6,634 bases of DNA from Flavobacteriaceae bacterium. GTDB lineage: Bacteria; Bacteroidota; Bacteroidia; Flavobacteriales; Flavobacteriaceae. Below are positions 1 to 5,790 of the stretch, in pieces. Below the pieces are notes generated by a model. It was given only the letters and a program-made list of their open reading frames with translations. It had not been told where the DNA came from and ran no database searches. Numbering within the stretch: position 1 is the first letter of the stretch; each line of letters opens with the position of its first letter. The stretch covers positions 1 to 6,634 of the forward strand of contig JAESTN010000212.1 of assembly GCA_016763595.1 (NCBI GenBank), read 5' to 3'. A program made the position numbers and the translations under genes.

Positions 1-834
1 AAAAAATCGGCTGAAGGAAAAGTAACTGAGCTAAACGAAACTTTAGAAAATTCTATTGAACATAAAAGTTTTTATGGCGATTTAACGCGCCCTTCTGAAC
101 CAATTGAATTGGGTTCTCGTCATCCAATATCTTTGGTAAAAAATCAAATTATTGAGGTTTTCAATAGAATTGGTTTTACGGTTTCTGAAGGTCCAGAAAT
201 TGAAGATGACTGGCATAATTTTACAGCATTAAACTTACCTGAATATCATCCGGCAAGAGATATGCAGGATACTTTTTTTATCGATAAAAACCCTGATACT
301 TTACTAAGAACACATACGTCTTCTGTGCAAGTACGTTATATGGAAGAAAATCAACCTCCTATTAGAACTATTTCTCCGGGAAGAGTTTTTAGAAATGAAG
401 ATATTTCTGCAAGAGCACATTGTATTTTTCATCAAGTAGAAGGTTTGTACATTGATACAGATGTTTCTTTTGCTGATTTAAAACAAACCTTATTGTACTT
501 TACTAAAGAGATGTTTGGAAAATCTAAGATTCGTTTACGTCCTTCTTATTTCCCGTTTACAGAGCCAAGTGCTGAGGTAGATATTTACTGGGGATTAGAA
601 ACAGAAACAGATTACAGAATTACCAAAGGAACAGGCTGGTTAGAAATTATGGGTTGTGGAATGGTAGATCCTAATGTTTTAAAAAACGCAAACATCGATC
701 CAACCAAATATTCTGGATATGCATTCGGAATGGGAATTGAGCGTATCGCTATGTTGTTATATCAAATTCCAGATATTAGAATGTTTTATGAAAATGACAA
801 ACGTTTCTTAGAGCAGTTTAAGTCGGTGCTTTAA
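1..834 (+). CDS. pheS: Phenylalanine--tRNA ligase alpha subunit, 5' end missing
   Basis: This is the catalytic alpha chain of the cytoplasmic alpha2-beta2 phenylalanyl-tRNA synthetase, which charges tRNA-Phe with phenylalanine using ATP. The frame is open from base 1, so the gene enters from the left. 277 residues are visible; full flavobacterial PheS is about 340, so roughly 60 N-terminal residues (mostly the coiled-coil tRNA-binding arm) are missing. The class II core is complete: [10 protein letters not shown] at 301-330, motif 2 with RVFRNE at 382-399 and FHQVEG at 427-444, and motif 3 with [10 protein letters not shown] around 715-744. The alanine of the phenylalanine pocket (GYAFG, codon 721-723) is the usual residue. 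A TTG at 109 could be mistaken for a start but lies inside the conserved protein. pheT is not adjacent downstream, so pheS is not in a pheST operon on this side. Confidence 0.97.
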   Translation, partial: KKSAEGKVTELNETLENSIEHKSFYGDLTRPSEPIELGSRHPISLVKNQIIEVFNRIGFTVSEGPEIEDDWHNFTALNLPEYHPARDMQDTFFIDKNPDTLLRTHTSSVQVRYMEENQPPIRTISPGRVFRNEDISARAHCIFHQVEGLYIDTDVSFADLKQTLLYFTKEMFGKSKIRLRPSYFPFTEPSAEVDIYWGLETETDYRITKGTGWLEIMGCGMVDPNVLKNANIDPTKYSGYAFGMGIERIAMLLYQIPDIRMFYENDKRFLEQFKSVL

Positions 835-840
835 ACCTAT

Positions 841-927
841 CGTCACTGTGAAGAGCTACGATGAAGCAGTCTCATTTTTATTTTAACAGATTGCCAATGC
901 AAATTATCATTTGCTTCGCAATGACAA
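841..927. repeat. Degenerate REP-like palindromic intergenic repeat
   Basis: This element fills the gap between pheS and the next gene. Its outer arms CGTCACTGTGAAG (841-853) and CTTCGCAATGACA (914-926) are inverted copies matching at 10 of 13 positions. An inner pair, GAAGCAGTCT (863-872) against AGATTGCCAA (888-897), also pairs imperfectly. The layout resembles the family of short palindromes of the type CGTCATTGCGAGGA...GCAATGACG that are dispersed between genes in many flavobacteria; that resemblance is from memory, not from a search. The copy looks decayed, with several mismatches in the stem. It could form a hairpin at the 3' end of pheS mRNA, but it has no clean GC stem followed by a T run, so I do not call it an intrinsic terminator. 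Confidence 0.6.
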
Positions 928-937
928 ATATTTCCTC

Positions 938-1333
938 ATGAAAAAAGACATTCAAATTCCAGAAATTACCGATGTAGAAATTGCTGTTGTATATGAATTC
1001 AATGATGTTTATAATACAGACGATTGGAATATTTACATCATCAATAAAAAAGACATTGATTTAGAGACAGTCATGATTGTTTCTCAAGGATTCAACGACA
1101 CAAAAACCACTTCTTTATTACGTAAAAAATTAGATACTCTTCCTGCAAATTCATTTGCAAAAGTAGAATATATTCAGCCCGAATTATTCAAACTACACAA
1201 CCGTTTTCATGTCACTTTTTTTGAAGGAAATACCCTACAGGAAAAAACTTTTGTCTTTGAAAAAGACACTGTTAAAGAAGGTGCTTTGCGTATGATTCCT
1301 GAGTTAAAAAAACGTGGGATTTTAGCTGATTAG
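938..1333 (+). CDS. Conserved-looking hypothetical protein, 131 residues
   Basis: I do not recognise a functional domain. From the ATG at 938 the protein begins MKKDIQIPEITDVEIAVVYE and has 131 residues. It has no signal peptide or membrane segment and alternates predicted beta strands (EIAVVYEF, WNIYIINK, TVMIVSQGF, RFHVTFFEG, EKTFVFEK) with a helical C-terminus, suggesting a small soluble alpha/beta or beta-sheet protein. An in-frame TTG at 911 would add nine residues, but those codons lie in the palindromic repeat, so ATG 938 is the better start. It sits 103 bases downstream of pheS on the same strand. From memory, proteins of this kind are sometimes annotated as phenylalanyl-tRNA synthetase alpha subunit; nothing in it resembles the synthetase, and such a label would reflect the neighbour. 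Its stop overlaps the stop of the convergent gene. Confidence 0.8.
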   Translation: MKKDIQIPEITDVEIAVVYEFNDVYNTDDWNIYIINKKDIDLETVMIVSQGFNDTKTTSLLRKKLDTLPANSFAKVEYIQPELFKLHNRFHVTFFEGNTLQEKTFVFEKDTVKEGALRMIPELKKRGILAD

Positions 1334-1563
1334 TTATTCTCTTTATTGTTTAAAAACATCTCTAAAATATCGTCGGAGAATTTCCCTCTATACTTATGCA
1401 AAACAATATCAAATGCTTGATCTGTATTTACATCCATAACTTCTTTAATAATTAACAACCTATCTTTAACCGATAATTTGTTTTTTTCAAAATACTTGTT
1501 GACAGATTCAACGCTTTTAGTTTCACTGAGTATCTTAAATGTCTGGTTTATATACTCATTCAT
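1330..1563 (-). CDS. Small hypothetical protein, 77 residues
   Basis: I do not recognise this protein. It starts MNEYINQTFKILSETKSVES and is rich in charged residues, with helix-like stretches throughout, a proline-free sequence and no membrane segment or signal peptide, so a small soluble helical protein is likely. It begins at ATG 1563-1561, preceded by a purine patch (AGAAG) about a dozen bases upstream, a weak ribosome-binding signal that is normal for Bacteroidota. It follows the NhaC-type antiporter gene on the same strand after 56 bases, a gap that contains a small hairpin, so co-transcription is possible but unproven. Its TAA (complement of 1330-1332) overlaps the TAG of the convergent gene (1331-1333). 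It is short enough that a chance frame cannot be excluded, but no better frame covers this interval. Confidence 0.6.
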   Translation of the reverse strand: MNEYINQTFKILSETKSVESVNKYFEKNKLSVKDRLLIIKEVMDVNTDQAFDIVLHKYRGKFSDDILEMFLNNKENN

Positions 1564-1590
1564 AATTGAAAGTTTACTTCTCTTTTATGG

Positions 1591-1610
1591 ATTCCTTTTT
1601 CCAAGGGAAT
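1591..1610. repeat. Small hairpin / possible second palindromic repeat
   Basis: ATTCCTTT (1591-1598) pairs with AAGGGAAT (1603-1610) over eight positions, one of them a G-T wobble, around a TTCC loop. The surrounding GGATTCC...GGAATGACAA recalls another short flavobacterial intergenic palindrome family (from memory, not searched), and its AATGACAA end is shared with the 841-927 element. It lies between two minus-strand genes, just after the antiporter stop. Neither side carries the T run expected of an intrinsic terminator, so a repeat or mRNA-processing hairpin is more likely. Confidence 0.45.
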
Positions 1611-1619
1611 GACAATTTG

Positions 1620-3095
1620 TTACCCAAAAAACCCAATTGCTAAATACATCAATACTGTAATTACACCACCAATTAAAGCATAAGGCATTTGTGTTTTTAC
1701 ATGGTCTATATGATCACTTGCCGATGCCATAGATGAGATAATAGACGTATCTGATATTGGAGAACAATGATCTCCGAAAATTCCTCCTCCAAGAGTTGCT
1801 GCAACAACAATTGTAATATCTGCTCCGTGAATAGTTGCCATCGGAATTGAGATGGCCATCATAATGGCAAAGGTTCCCCAAGAGGTTCCTGTTGAAAAAG
1901 CAATAAATGAGCTAATTAAAAATACGACTGCTGGTAATAACTCTGGAGACAACCAGTCTTTAGTTGCGTTTGCCACATAAATACCCGTTTCTAACTCTTT
2001 ACATGCGTTTCCTATAGCAAAAGCTAATAACATTAATAAGGCTAATGGCATTAACTCGCTTATTCCCTTTAAGGTTAAATCCACTGCTTCTTTGGGCTTC
2101 ATAATTCCCTGAATAAAGTACATGATCATAGCGACTAATAAAGAGGTAATAACCGCATATAAAACGGAGGATGATCCTGAACCTTGTCCTATTGCTTGAG
2201 AGGCATGGTTGAAAACCGATGTTGATGATTCTACACTATCCCAACCCGTAAAAATTAAATTGATTGGCATCATACAAACCATTACCAATAATGGTACAAT
2301 CATATTATATGCTTTTGCTTCTATTCCTTCTTTAGGAGGAAATGACGTTACCGCATCAGAAACCATTGGTTTTGAACCTTCGTTCATTAACAAACCGGTG
2401 TCTTTAGTTCTCTGTTCTGCTTTTTTCATCGCGCCCCAATCTTTCTTTGTAAGAATTACTATAAACACAATTGTAATGGCTAATATTGGGTAAAAATTGT
2501 ATTTGATAGAAGCCATCATTACCGAAAAAGGCTGATCTATTCCTTGGGTTAATAATAAACCCATAATAAAGGCACCCCAAGCATTAAAGGGAATCAAAAT
2601 AGATGCAGGAGCGGAACTAGAATCTGCGATATAGGCTAGTTTCTCTCTTGGTATTTTTAATTTATCAAAAACAGGTCTATATAAAGTTCCAACAGTTAAA
2701 GAGCTAATGCTCGTTTCTACAAATAATAGCAAACCTGTAATCAATGCCAACACCTGAACCATAACTCTACTATAGCCTGCTTGTTTTTTTTCTACTTTTA
2801 CAATTAACTTATTTAGAATGTTGATAAACCCCTCAACACCCCTAGAAAACTGAATAAAAATCAACAAAGCGCCAACCAATGCACTAAACATGATGGTTCT
2901 TGTGCTTCCCTTGTCTTGAAAAACATCCACCATTCCTTCAATCATAGCCAAGGTTCCGTCTAATGGGTTCCACCCTTTAATAATCAACCAAGAAAACCAA
3001 ATACCAAATAGTAATGCTATGTATACTTGCTTTGTTCTTAGTGCTAAAATAATTGCAACGATTGGCGGAACTACCGATAAGAAACCATACTCCAT
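1620..3095 (-). CDS. nhaC: Na+/H+ antiporter, NhaC family
   Basis: This is an inner-membrane secondary transporter of the NhaC family (Na_H_antiporter domain), 491 residues, a normal length for the family. Members exchange Na+ for protons; some, such as MleN of Bacillus, couple this to malate/lactate exchange, so the exact substrate is not certain. About eleven or twelve hydrophobic segments are visible from residue 5 to 490, with a hydrophilic loop at about 216-262. Family motifs are clear: DSSSAPASILIPFNAWGAF at 158-176, FSTGTSWGTFAIM at 400-412, and GDHCSPISDTSIISSM at 441-456, the most characteristic NhaC signature. The start at ATG 3095-3093 is supported by the membrane segment beginning almost at once (MEYGFLSVVPPIVAIILAL), as is typical. 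It is divergent from the split-barrel protein gene across about 100 bases. No regulator is adjacent. Function as a cation/proton antiporter is well supported; physiological role is inferred. Confidence 0.93.
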   Translation of the reverse strand: MEYGFLSVVPPIVAIILALRTKQVYIALLFGIWFSWLIIKGWNPLDGTLAMIEGMVDVFQDKGSTRTIMFSALVGALLIFIQFSRGVEGFINILNKLIVKVEKKQAGYSRVMVQVLALITGLLLFVETSISSLTVGTLYRPVFDKLKIPREKLAYIADSSSAPASILIPFNAWGAFIMGLLLTQGIDQPFSVMMASIKYNFYPILAITIVFIVILTKKDWGAMKKAEQRTKDTGLLMNEGSKPMVSDAVTSFPPKEGIEAKAYNMIVPLLVMVCMMPINLIFTGWDSVESSTSVFNHASQAIGQGSGSSSVLYAVITSLLVAMIMYFIQGIMKPKEAVDLTLKGISELMPLALLMLLAFAIGNACKELETGIYVANATKDWLSPELLPAVVFLISSFIAFSTGTSWGTFAIMMAISIPMATIHGADITIVVAATLGGGIFGDHCSPISDTSIISSMASASDHIDHVKTQMPYALIGGVITVLMYLAIGFFG

Positions 3096-3199
3096 AAAAG
3101 AAAATTTTTAATTTTTCTAAAGGTAACAATTAAAACAAAAAACCATAATTTTTGAGCTGGTTTTTCAGTAACTTTCGTTTTTTAAACTCGCTCAAGACC
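3096..3199. promoter_or_regulatory. Divergent intergenic region with weak promoter candidates
   Basis: This 104-base AT-rich gap must hold the promoters for the antiporter (leftward) and the split-barrel protein (rightward). Rightward, TAACTTTC at 3169-3176 matches the Bacteroidota -7 element TAnnTTTG except for the last base; a TTTG at 3151-3154 lies only 14 bases upstream, shorter than the usual spacer. Leftward, TACCTTTA (complement of 3117-3124) also matches except for the last base, but no TTG sits at the right distance. Both are suggestive only. Confidence 0.3.
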
Positions 3200-3742
3200 A
3201 TGGGAAAGATCGCATCTAAAATCACCAAAAGAACACAGCAATTTATAGAAAATCAAAAACTTTTTTTTGTAGCAACTGCTCCAAAAAATGGTAGAATCAA
3301 TTTATCGCCAAAAGGAATGGATTCTTTTAGGGTGATCAATGAAAACCGTGTATTGTGGTTAAATGTAACAGGAAGCGGAAACGAAACTGCTGCACATTTA
3401 TTAGAAAACAATAGAATTACTATTATGTTTTGCTCTTTTGAAGGCGCTCCAAATATTTTACGATTATACGGAAAAGGAAAAGAGATTAAACCAAATGATT
3501 CTGAATGGAACGAATTAATTTCTTTGTTTCCTAAAACTCCTGGTACTCGTCAGATTTTTGATATTGAAATTGAAAGTACACAAAACTCTTGCGGAATGTC
3601 AATTCCTTTTTATGAATATCAAGGAGAGCGTAATCAGTTAAATGATTGGGCAGAAGAAATTGGAGAAGAAGGAGTAACGCAGTATTGGGAAGACAAAAAT
3701 CAAATAAGTATTGATGGATTGCCTACTAATATTTTAAAATAA
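3200..3742 (+). CDS. Pyridoxamine 5'-phosphate oxidase family protein (FMN-binding split barrel)
   Basis: From ATG 3200 this is a 180-residue soluble protein of the PNPOx-like split-barrel superfamily, whose members bind FMN, F420 or haem and do redox chemistry. Visible support: the N-terminal helix and strand IENQKLFFVATAP (16-28), the GRINLSPKGMDSFRV stretch (31-45) typical of the Putative_PNPOx group, the strand VLWLNVTGSGNETAAHL (51-67), ITIMFCSFEG (73-82) and LRLYGKGKEI (87-96). The C-terminal third (about 121-180) is the extension seen in roughly 180-residue members of this group. It is not the true PdxH of vitamin B6 synthesis, which is longer and has a different C-terminus; the substrate is unknown. 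An in-frame TTG at 3152 would add 16 residues (SWFFSNFRFL...) that lie in the promoter region, so ATG 3200 is preferred. It stands alone on its strand and converges on the MFS gene with 7 bases between stops. Confidence 0.88.
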   Translation: MGKIASKITKRTQQFIENQKLFFVATAPKNGRINLSPKGMDSFRVINENRVLWLNVTGSGNETAAHLLENNRITIMFCSFEGAPNILRLYGKGKEIKPNDSEWNELISLFPKTPGTRQIFDIEIESTQNSCGMSIPFYEYQGERNQLNDWAEEIGEEGVTQYWEDKNQISIDGLPTNILK

Positions 3743-3749
3743 ACGGTTA

Positions 3750-5021
3750 TTATTCTTCAGAGTTCTCATGTGCTTCCAAATCTTTAGTTAAATCCAACGC
3801 TCTAAACGAAGGGGATACAATTCCTGTAGCTACAACAGTTATTAACGTCATTGTACCACCAAAAACTACTGCAGTGACAGTTCCCATTAGTTTTGCTGTA
3901 ACACCACTTTCAAAGGCTCCTAACTCGTTAGAAGAACCTGTAAACATAGAGTTTACAGAAGCAACTCTACCGCGCATATGATCGGGTGTTTTTAATTGAA
4001 ATATGGTTTGTCTAATTACCATAGAAATGCCATCTGTAACACCACTAAAGAAAAGCGCTACTATTGATATCCAAAATATTGATGACAATCCAAATACAAT
4101 AATACAAATCCCAAAACCAAAAATGGCTAGGAGTAATTTCTTTCCTGCATTTTTACTAATCGGAATATAAGCGGTTATTAACATGGTTAAAAAAGCACCA
4201 ATTGCTGGTGCTGCTCTTAAAGCGCCAAAGCCCTCTGGTCCTACTTTTAGAATGTCTTGGGCATATATGGGTAATAAAGCGACTGCTCCACCAAATAAAA
4301 CGGAAACCATATCTAAAGTAATGGCTCCAAATATTGCTTTTGTTTTATATACAAATGTGATCCCTTCTTTTAAACTTTGCATTACTGGTTCACCAATTTT
4401 TGGGTTTAAGATTGGCTTTCTTTTGATAAAAAACACCAATGATAAAGAAAATAAAACCAACATAAATACTACGCATAGAGACCAATGGACACCCATCCAA
4501 TGTATAGAAAACCCTGCAAAAGCAGGACCCAAAACAGAAGCCAATTGCCAAGTAGAACTACTCCAAGTAGCCGCATTTGGATATAGTTTTTTAGGTACAA
4601 TTAAAGCAATTAGAGAAAATATAGTTGGTCCAAAAAATGAGCGTAAGAACCCACCTACAAACACAAGTGCATAAATAGAATATAAAATTGAGTTTGTAGA
4701 CCAACCTTCTGTAGCTGCAGGCCAAGTTATAAAAAACAATCCTAGACTAATTAAAGAAAATGCAGCTGTACAAATGGCTAGTAAATTTCGTTTTTCTTTT
4801 TGATCAACAATATGTCCAGCAAACAATGCCATTGACACAGCAGGTACAACTTCCATTAAACCAATAATTCCTAAAGACAATGGGTTTTTTGTAATGCTAT
4901 ATACTTGCCACTCAATAATTATAAATTGCATCGACCATCCAAAAACCAATGCAAAACGTACCAGCAAAAAAATATTAAACTCTTTTATTCGTAGAGAAGC
5001 ATAAGGATCAATTTTCCTCAT
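3750..5021 (-). CDS. MFS exporter, EntS-like (MFS_3) group
   Basis: This 423-residue inner-membrane protein belongs to the major facilitator superfamily and looks like a proton-driven exporter. About twelve hydrophobic segments run from residue 16 to 403. The loop after the second segment, AGHIVDQKEKRN (68-79), is the MFS motif A (G-x-x-x-D-x-x-x-x-R). The second half carries DMVSVLFGGAVALLPIYA (237-254) and TPDHMRGRVASVNSMF (345-360) followed by SSNELGAFESG (363-373), all characteristic of the MFS_3/enterobactin-exporter-like group. Substrates in that group are diverse (siderophores, drugs, metabolites) and cannot be read from sequence. It starts 10 bases after the stop of the ACT-domain gene on the same strand with no clear Shine-Dalgarno sequence, suggesting one transcript and perhaps translational coupling. 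No siderophore gene is nearby, so the neighbourhood argues weakly for a role linked to amino-acid metabolism. Confidence 0.92.
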   Translation of the reverse strand: MRKIDPYASLRIKEFNIFLLVRFALVFGWSMQFIIIEWQVYSITKNPLSLGIIGLMEVVPAVSMALFAGHIVDQKEKRNLLAICTAAFSLISLGLFFITWPAATEGWSTNSILYSIYALVFVGGFLRSFFGPTIFSLIALIVPKKLYPNAATWSSSTWQLASVLGPAFAGFSIHWMGVHWSLCVVFMLVLFSLSLVFFIKRKPILNPKIGEPVMQSLKEGITFVYKTKAIFGAITLDMVSVLFGGAVALLPIYAQDILKVGPEGFGALRAAPAIGAFLTMLITAYIPISKNAGKKLLLAIFGFGICIIVFGLSSIFWISIVALFFSGVTDGISMVIRQTIFQLKTPDHMRGRVASVNSMFTGSSNELGAFESGVTAKLMGTVTAVVFGGTMTLITVVATGIVSPSFRALDLTKDLEAHENSEE

Positions 5022-5031
5022 TTACTATAAA

Positions 5032-5691
5032 TTAATTTAATTTTAAGTCCATTAAAATTGCAAAAGTTTCATTCACGTCTTTTTCTTTTACGACTATTGT
5101 CATTTCGTGAGTTGTTGAAATTACTTCTTGTAAAGGGATATTTGCCCAAGCCAATTGTTTTAGAATAAAGTAATACACACCCGATTGTTCTAAATTTTCT
5201 TTTGGTAATTTTATCGTTATCGACGCTAAATCTAATACACTATGAATTAAGTTTTCTTTCTCAAAAATATCCTCAACATATTGTTGTAAATTTTTACTTG
5301 TTACAATATTGGTTTCAAAAATCCCTTGAGAAACAGTTAAGAAATAATCGTTACTATCTGCTGATTTACTTAGTATTTTAGAAATCTCTTTTAATAATGA
5401 GGGGGTATTTTTAAAGGTAAAATCACATAAGTCAGATCGCACTATAAAGTCGCCTAAGTTAATTGCAAGTTTCTTTATATTCTTACGAATTCGCAATTCA
5501 CTTGCTGGAGACAACCGATTAATGGCCATCATAACAGCACCAATTTTAATCTCTTTTTTTAACAATTGTGATACTTCTGGTAAAATAACTCTGGCTAAAG
5601 ACGAAACATTGATTAATTTTTCGTGCAATGCCTCCTCAATAAAAGGTGTTTTTCTAATAGTGCTTTCTACAGCTTCTTGAATAGTCTTCAT
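5032..5691 (-). CDS. Stand-alone tandem ACT-domain protein (putative amino-acid sensor)
   Basis: This 219-residue soluble protein has no catalytic domain that I recognise. Residues 1-78 form a mostly helical N-terminal region (VSSLARVILPEVSQLLKKEI, then GAVMMAINRLS). Residues about 82-145 look like a first ACT domain: strand CDFTF, helix TPSLLKEISKILSK, strand DYFLTVSQGIFETNIV, helix NLQQYVEDIFEK. Residues about 154-217 look like a second: strand LASITIKLP, helix SGVYYFILKQLAWANIPLQE, strand VISTTHEMTIVVKEKDV, helix NETFAILMDL. The order and spacing, including SQG-x-x-ETNI and V-I-S-T-x-x-E-M-T, resemble the paired ACT domains at the C-terminus of aspartate kinases, which bind lysine or threonine. 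It is head-to-head with an aspartate kinase and 10 bases upstream of an MFS gene on the same strand. Because of this likeness, similar proteins may be mislabelled aspartate kinase. The ACT assignment is by eye; ligand and partner are inferred. Confidence 0.78.
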   Translation of the reverse strand: MKTIQEAVESTIRKTPFIEEALHEKLINVSSLARVILPEVSQLLKKEIKIGAVMMAINRLSPASELRIRKNIKKLAINLGDFIVRSDLCDFTFKNTPSLLKEISKILSKSADSNDYFLTVSQGIFETNIVTSKNLQQYVEDIFEKENLIHSVLDLASITIKLPKENLEQSGVYYFILKQLAWANIPLQEVISTTHEMTIVVKEKDVNETFAILMDLKLN

Positions 5692-5694
5692 AAT

Positions 5695-5710
5695 TGTTTA
5701 AATTTAAACA
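5695..5710. promoter_or_regulatory. Perfect 16-base palindrome, possible operator
   Basis: TGTTTAAATTTAAACA is a perfect inverted repeat of two 8-base arms. It starts three bases upstream of the ATG of the ACT-domain gene, between that start and the best promoter candidate, where a bound repressor could block transcription or a hairpin could affect translation. Its symmetry suits a dimeric DNA-binding protein. In such AT-rich DNA palindromes of A and T are common, so the two flanking G/C-containing ends (TG...CA) are the main support. Confidence 0.4.
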
Positions 5711-5725
5711 CAGTGTTATAATATG

Positions 5726-5754
5726 TAAAAATATTAAATAAAATTGTACTACAA
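5726..5754 (-). promoter_or_regulatory. Candidate Bacteroidota-type promoter for the ACT-MFS unit
   Basis: Reading leftward, TTG (complement of 5752-5754) is followed after 18 bases by TATTTTTA (complement of 5726-5733), which matches the -7 consensus TAnnTTTG except for its last base. The spacing fits the TTG/TAnnTTTG promoters described in Bacteroides and Flavobacterium. Transcription would begin near 5719, placing the 5695-5710 palindrome in the short leader before the ATG at 5691. Support is by pattern only, and AT-rich DNA gives many near matches. Confidence 0.35.
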
Positions 5755-5784
5755 GTGGTTTCGTTGTTTTTTTGCATAAAATTT

Positions 5785-5790
5785 AAAGGA
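5785..5790 (+). promoter_or_regulatory. Purine-rich AAAGGA directly abutting the aspartate kinase start
   Basis: AAAGGA touches the ATG at 5791 with no spacer, too close for a normal Shine-Dalgarno interaction. The start is nevertheless firm, because the catalytic KFGGTSVG motif begins at residue 5. Translation here probably relies on an A/T-rich unstructured leader, as is usual in Bacteroidota. I saw no convincing rightward TAnnTTTG promoter in the 99-base gap. Confidence 0.3.

Noticed and set aside
841..927. Rho-independent terminator for pheS
   Set aside because: The stem has several mismatches and no T run follows on the plus strand; a dispersed repeat explains it better.
911..937. TTG start at 911 for the 131-residue protein
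   Set aside because: The nine extra codons are part of the palindromic repeat; ATG 938 is the natural start.
2209..2493. 94-residue open frame on the plus strand
   Set aside because: It lies wholly antisense to the NhaC-family gene, whose conserved motifs fix the true frame; the composition is that of a shadow frame.
3096..3116. AT-only imperfect palindrome before the NhaC start (AGAAAATTTTTAATTTTTCT)
   Set aside because: Bulged and made almost entirely of A and T, so it is expected by chance in this base composition.
3152..3199. TTG start at 3152 for the split-barrel protein
   Set aside because: The extension is not family-like and overlaps the likely promoter; ATG 3200 gives the usual length of about 180 residues.
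4183..4674. 163-residue open frame on the plus strand
   Set aside because: It is antisense to the MFS gene, rich in P, K, T and N as expected from the complement of membrane-segment codons, and has no recognisable domain.
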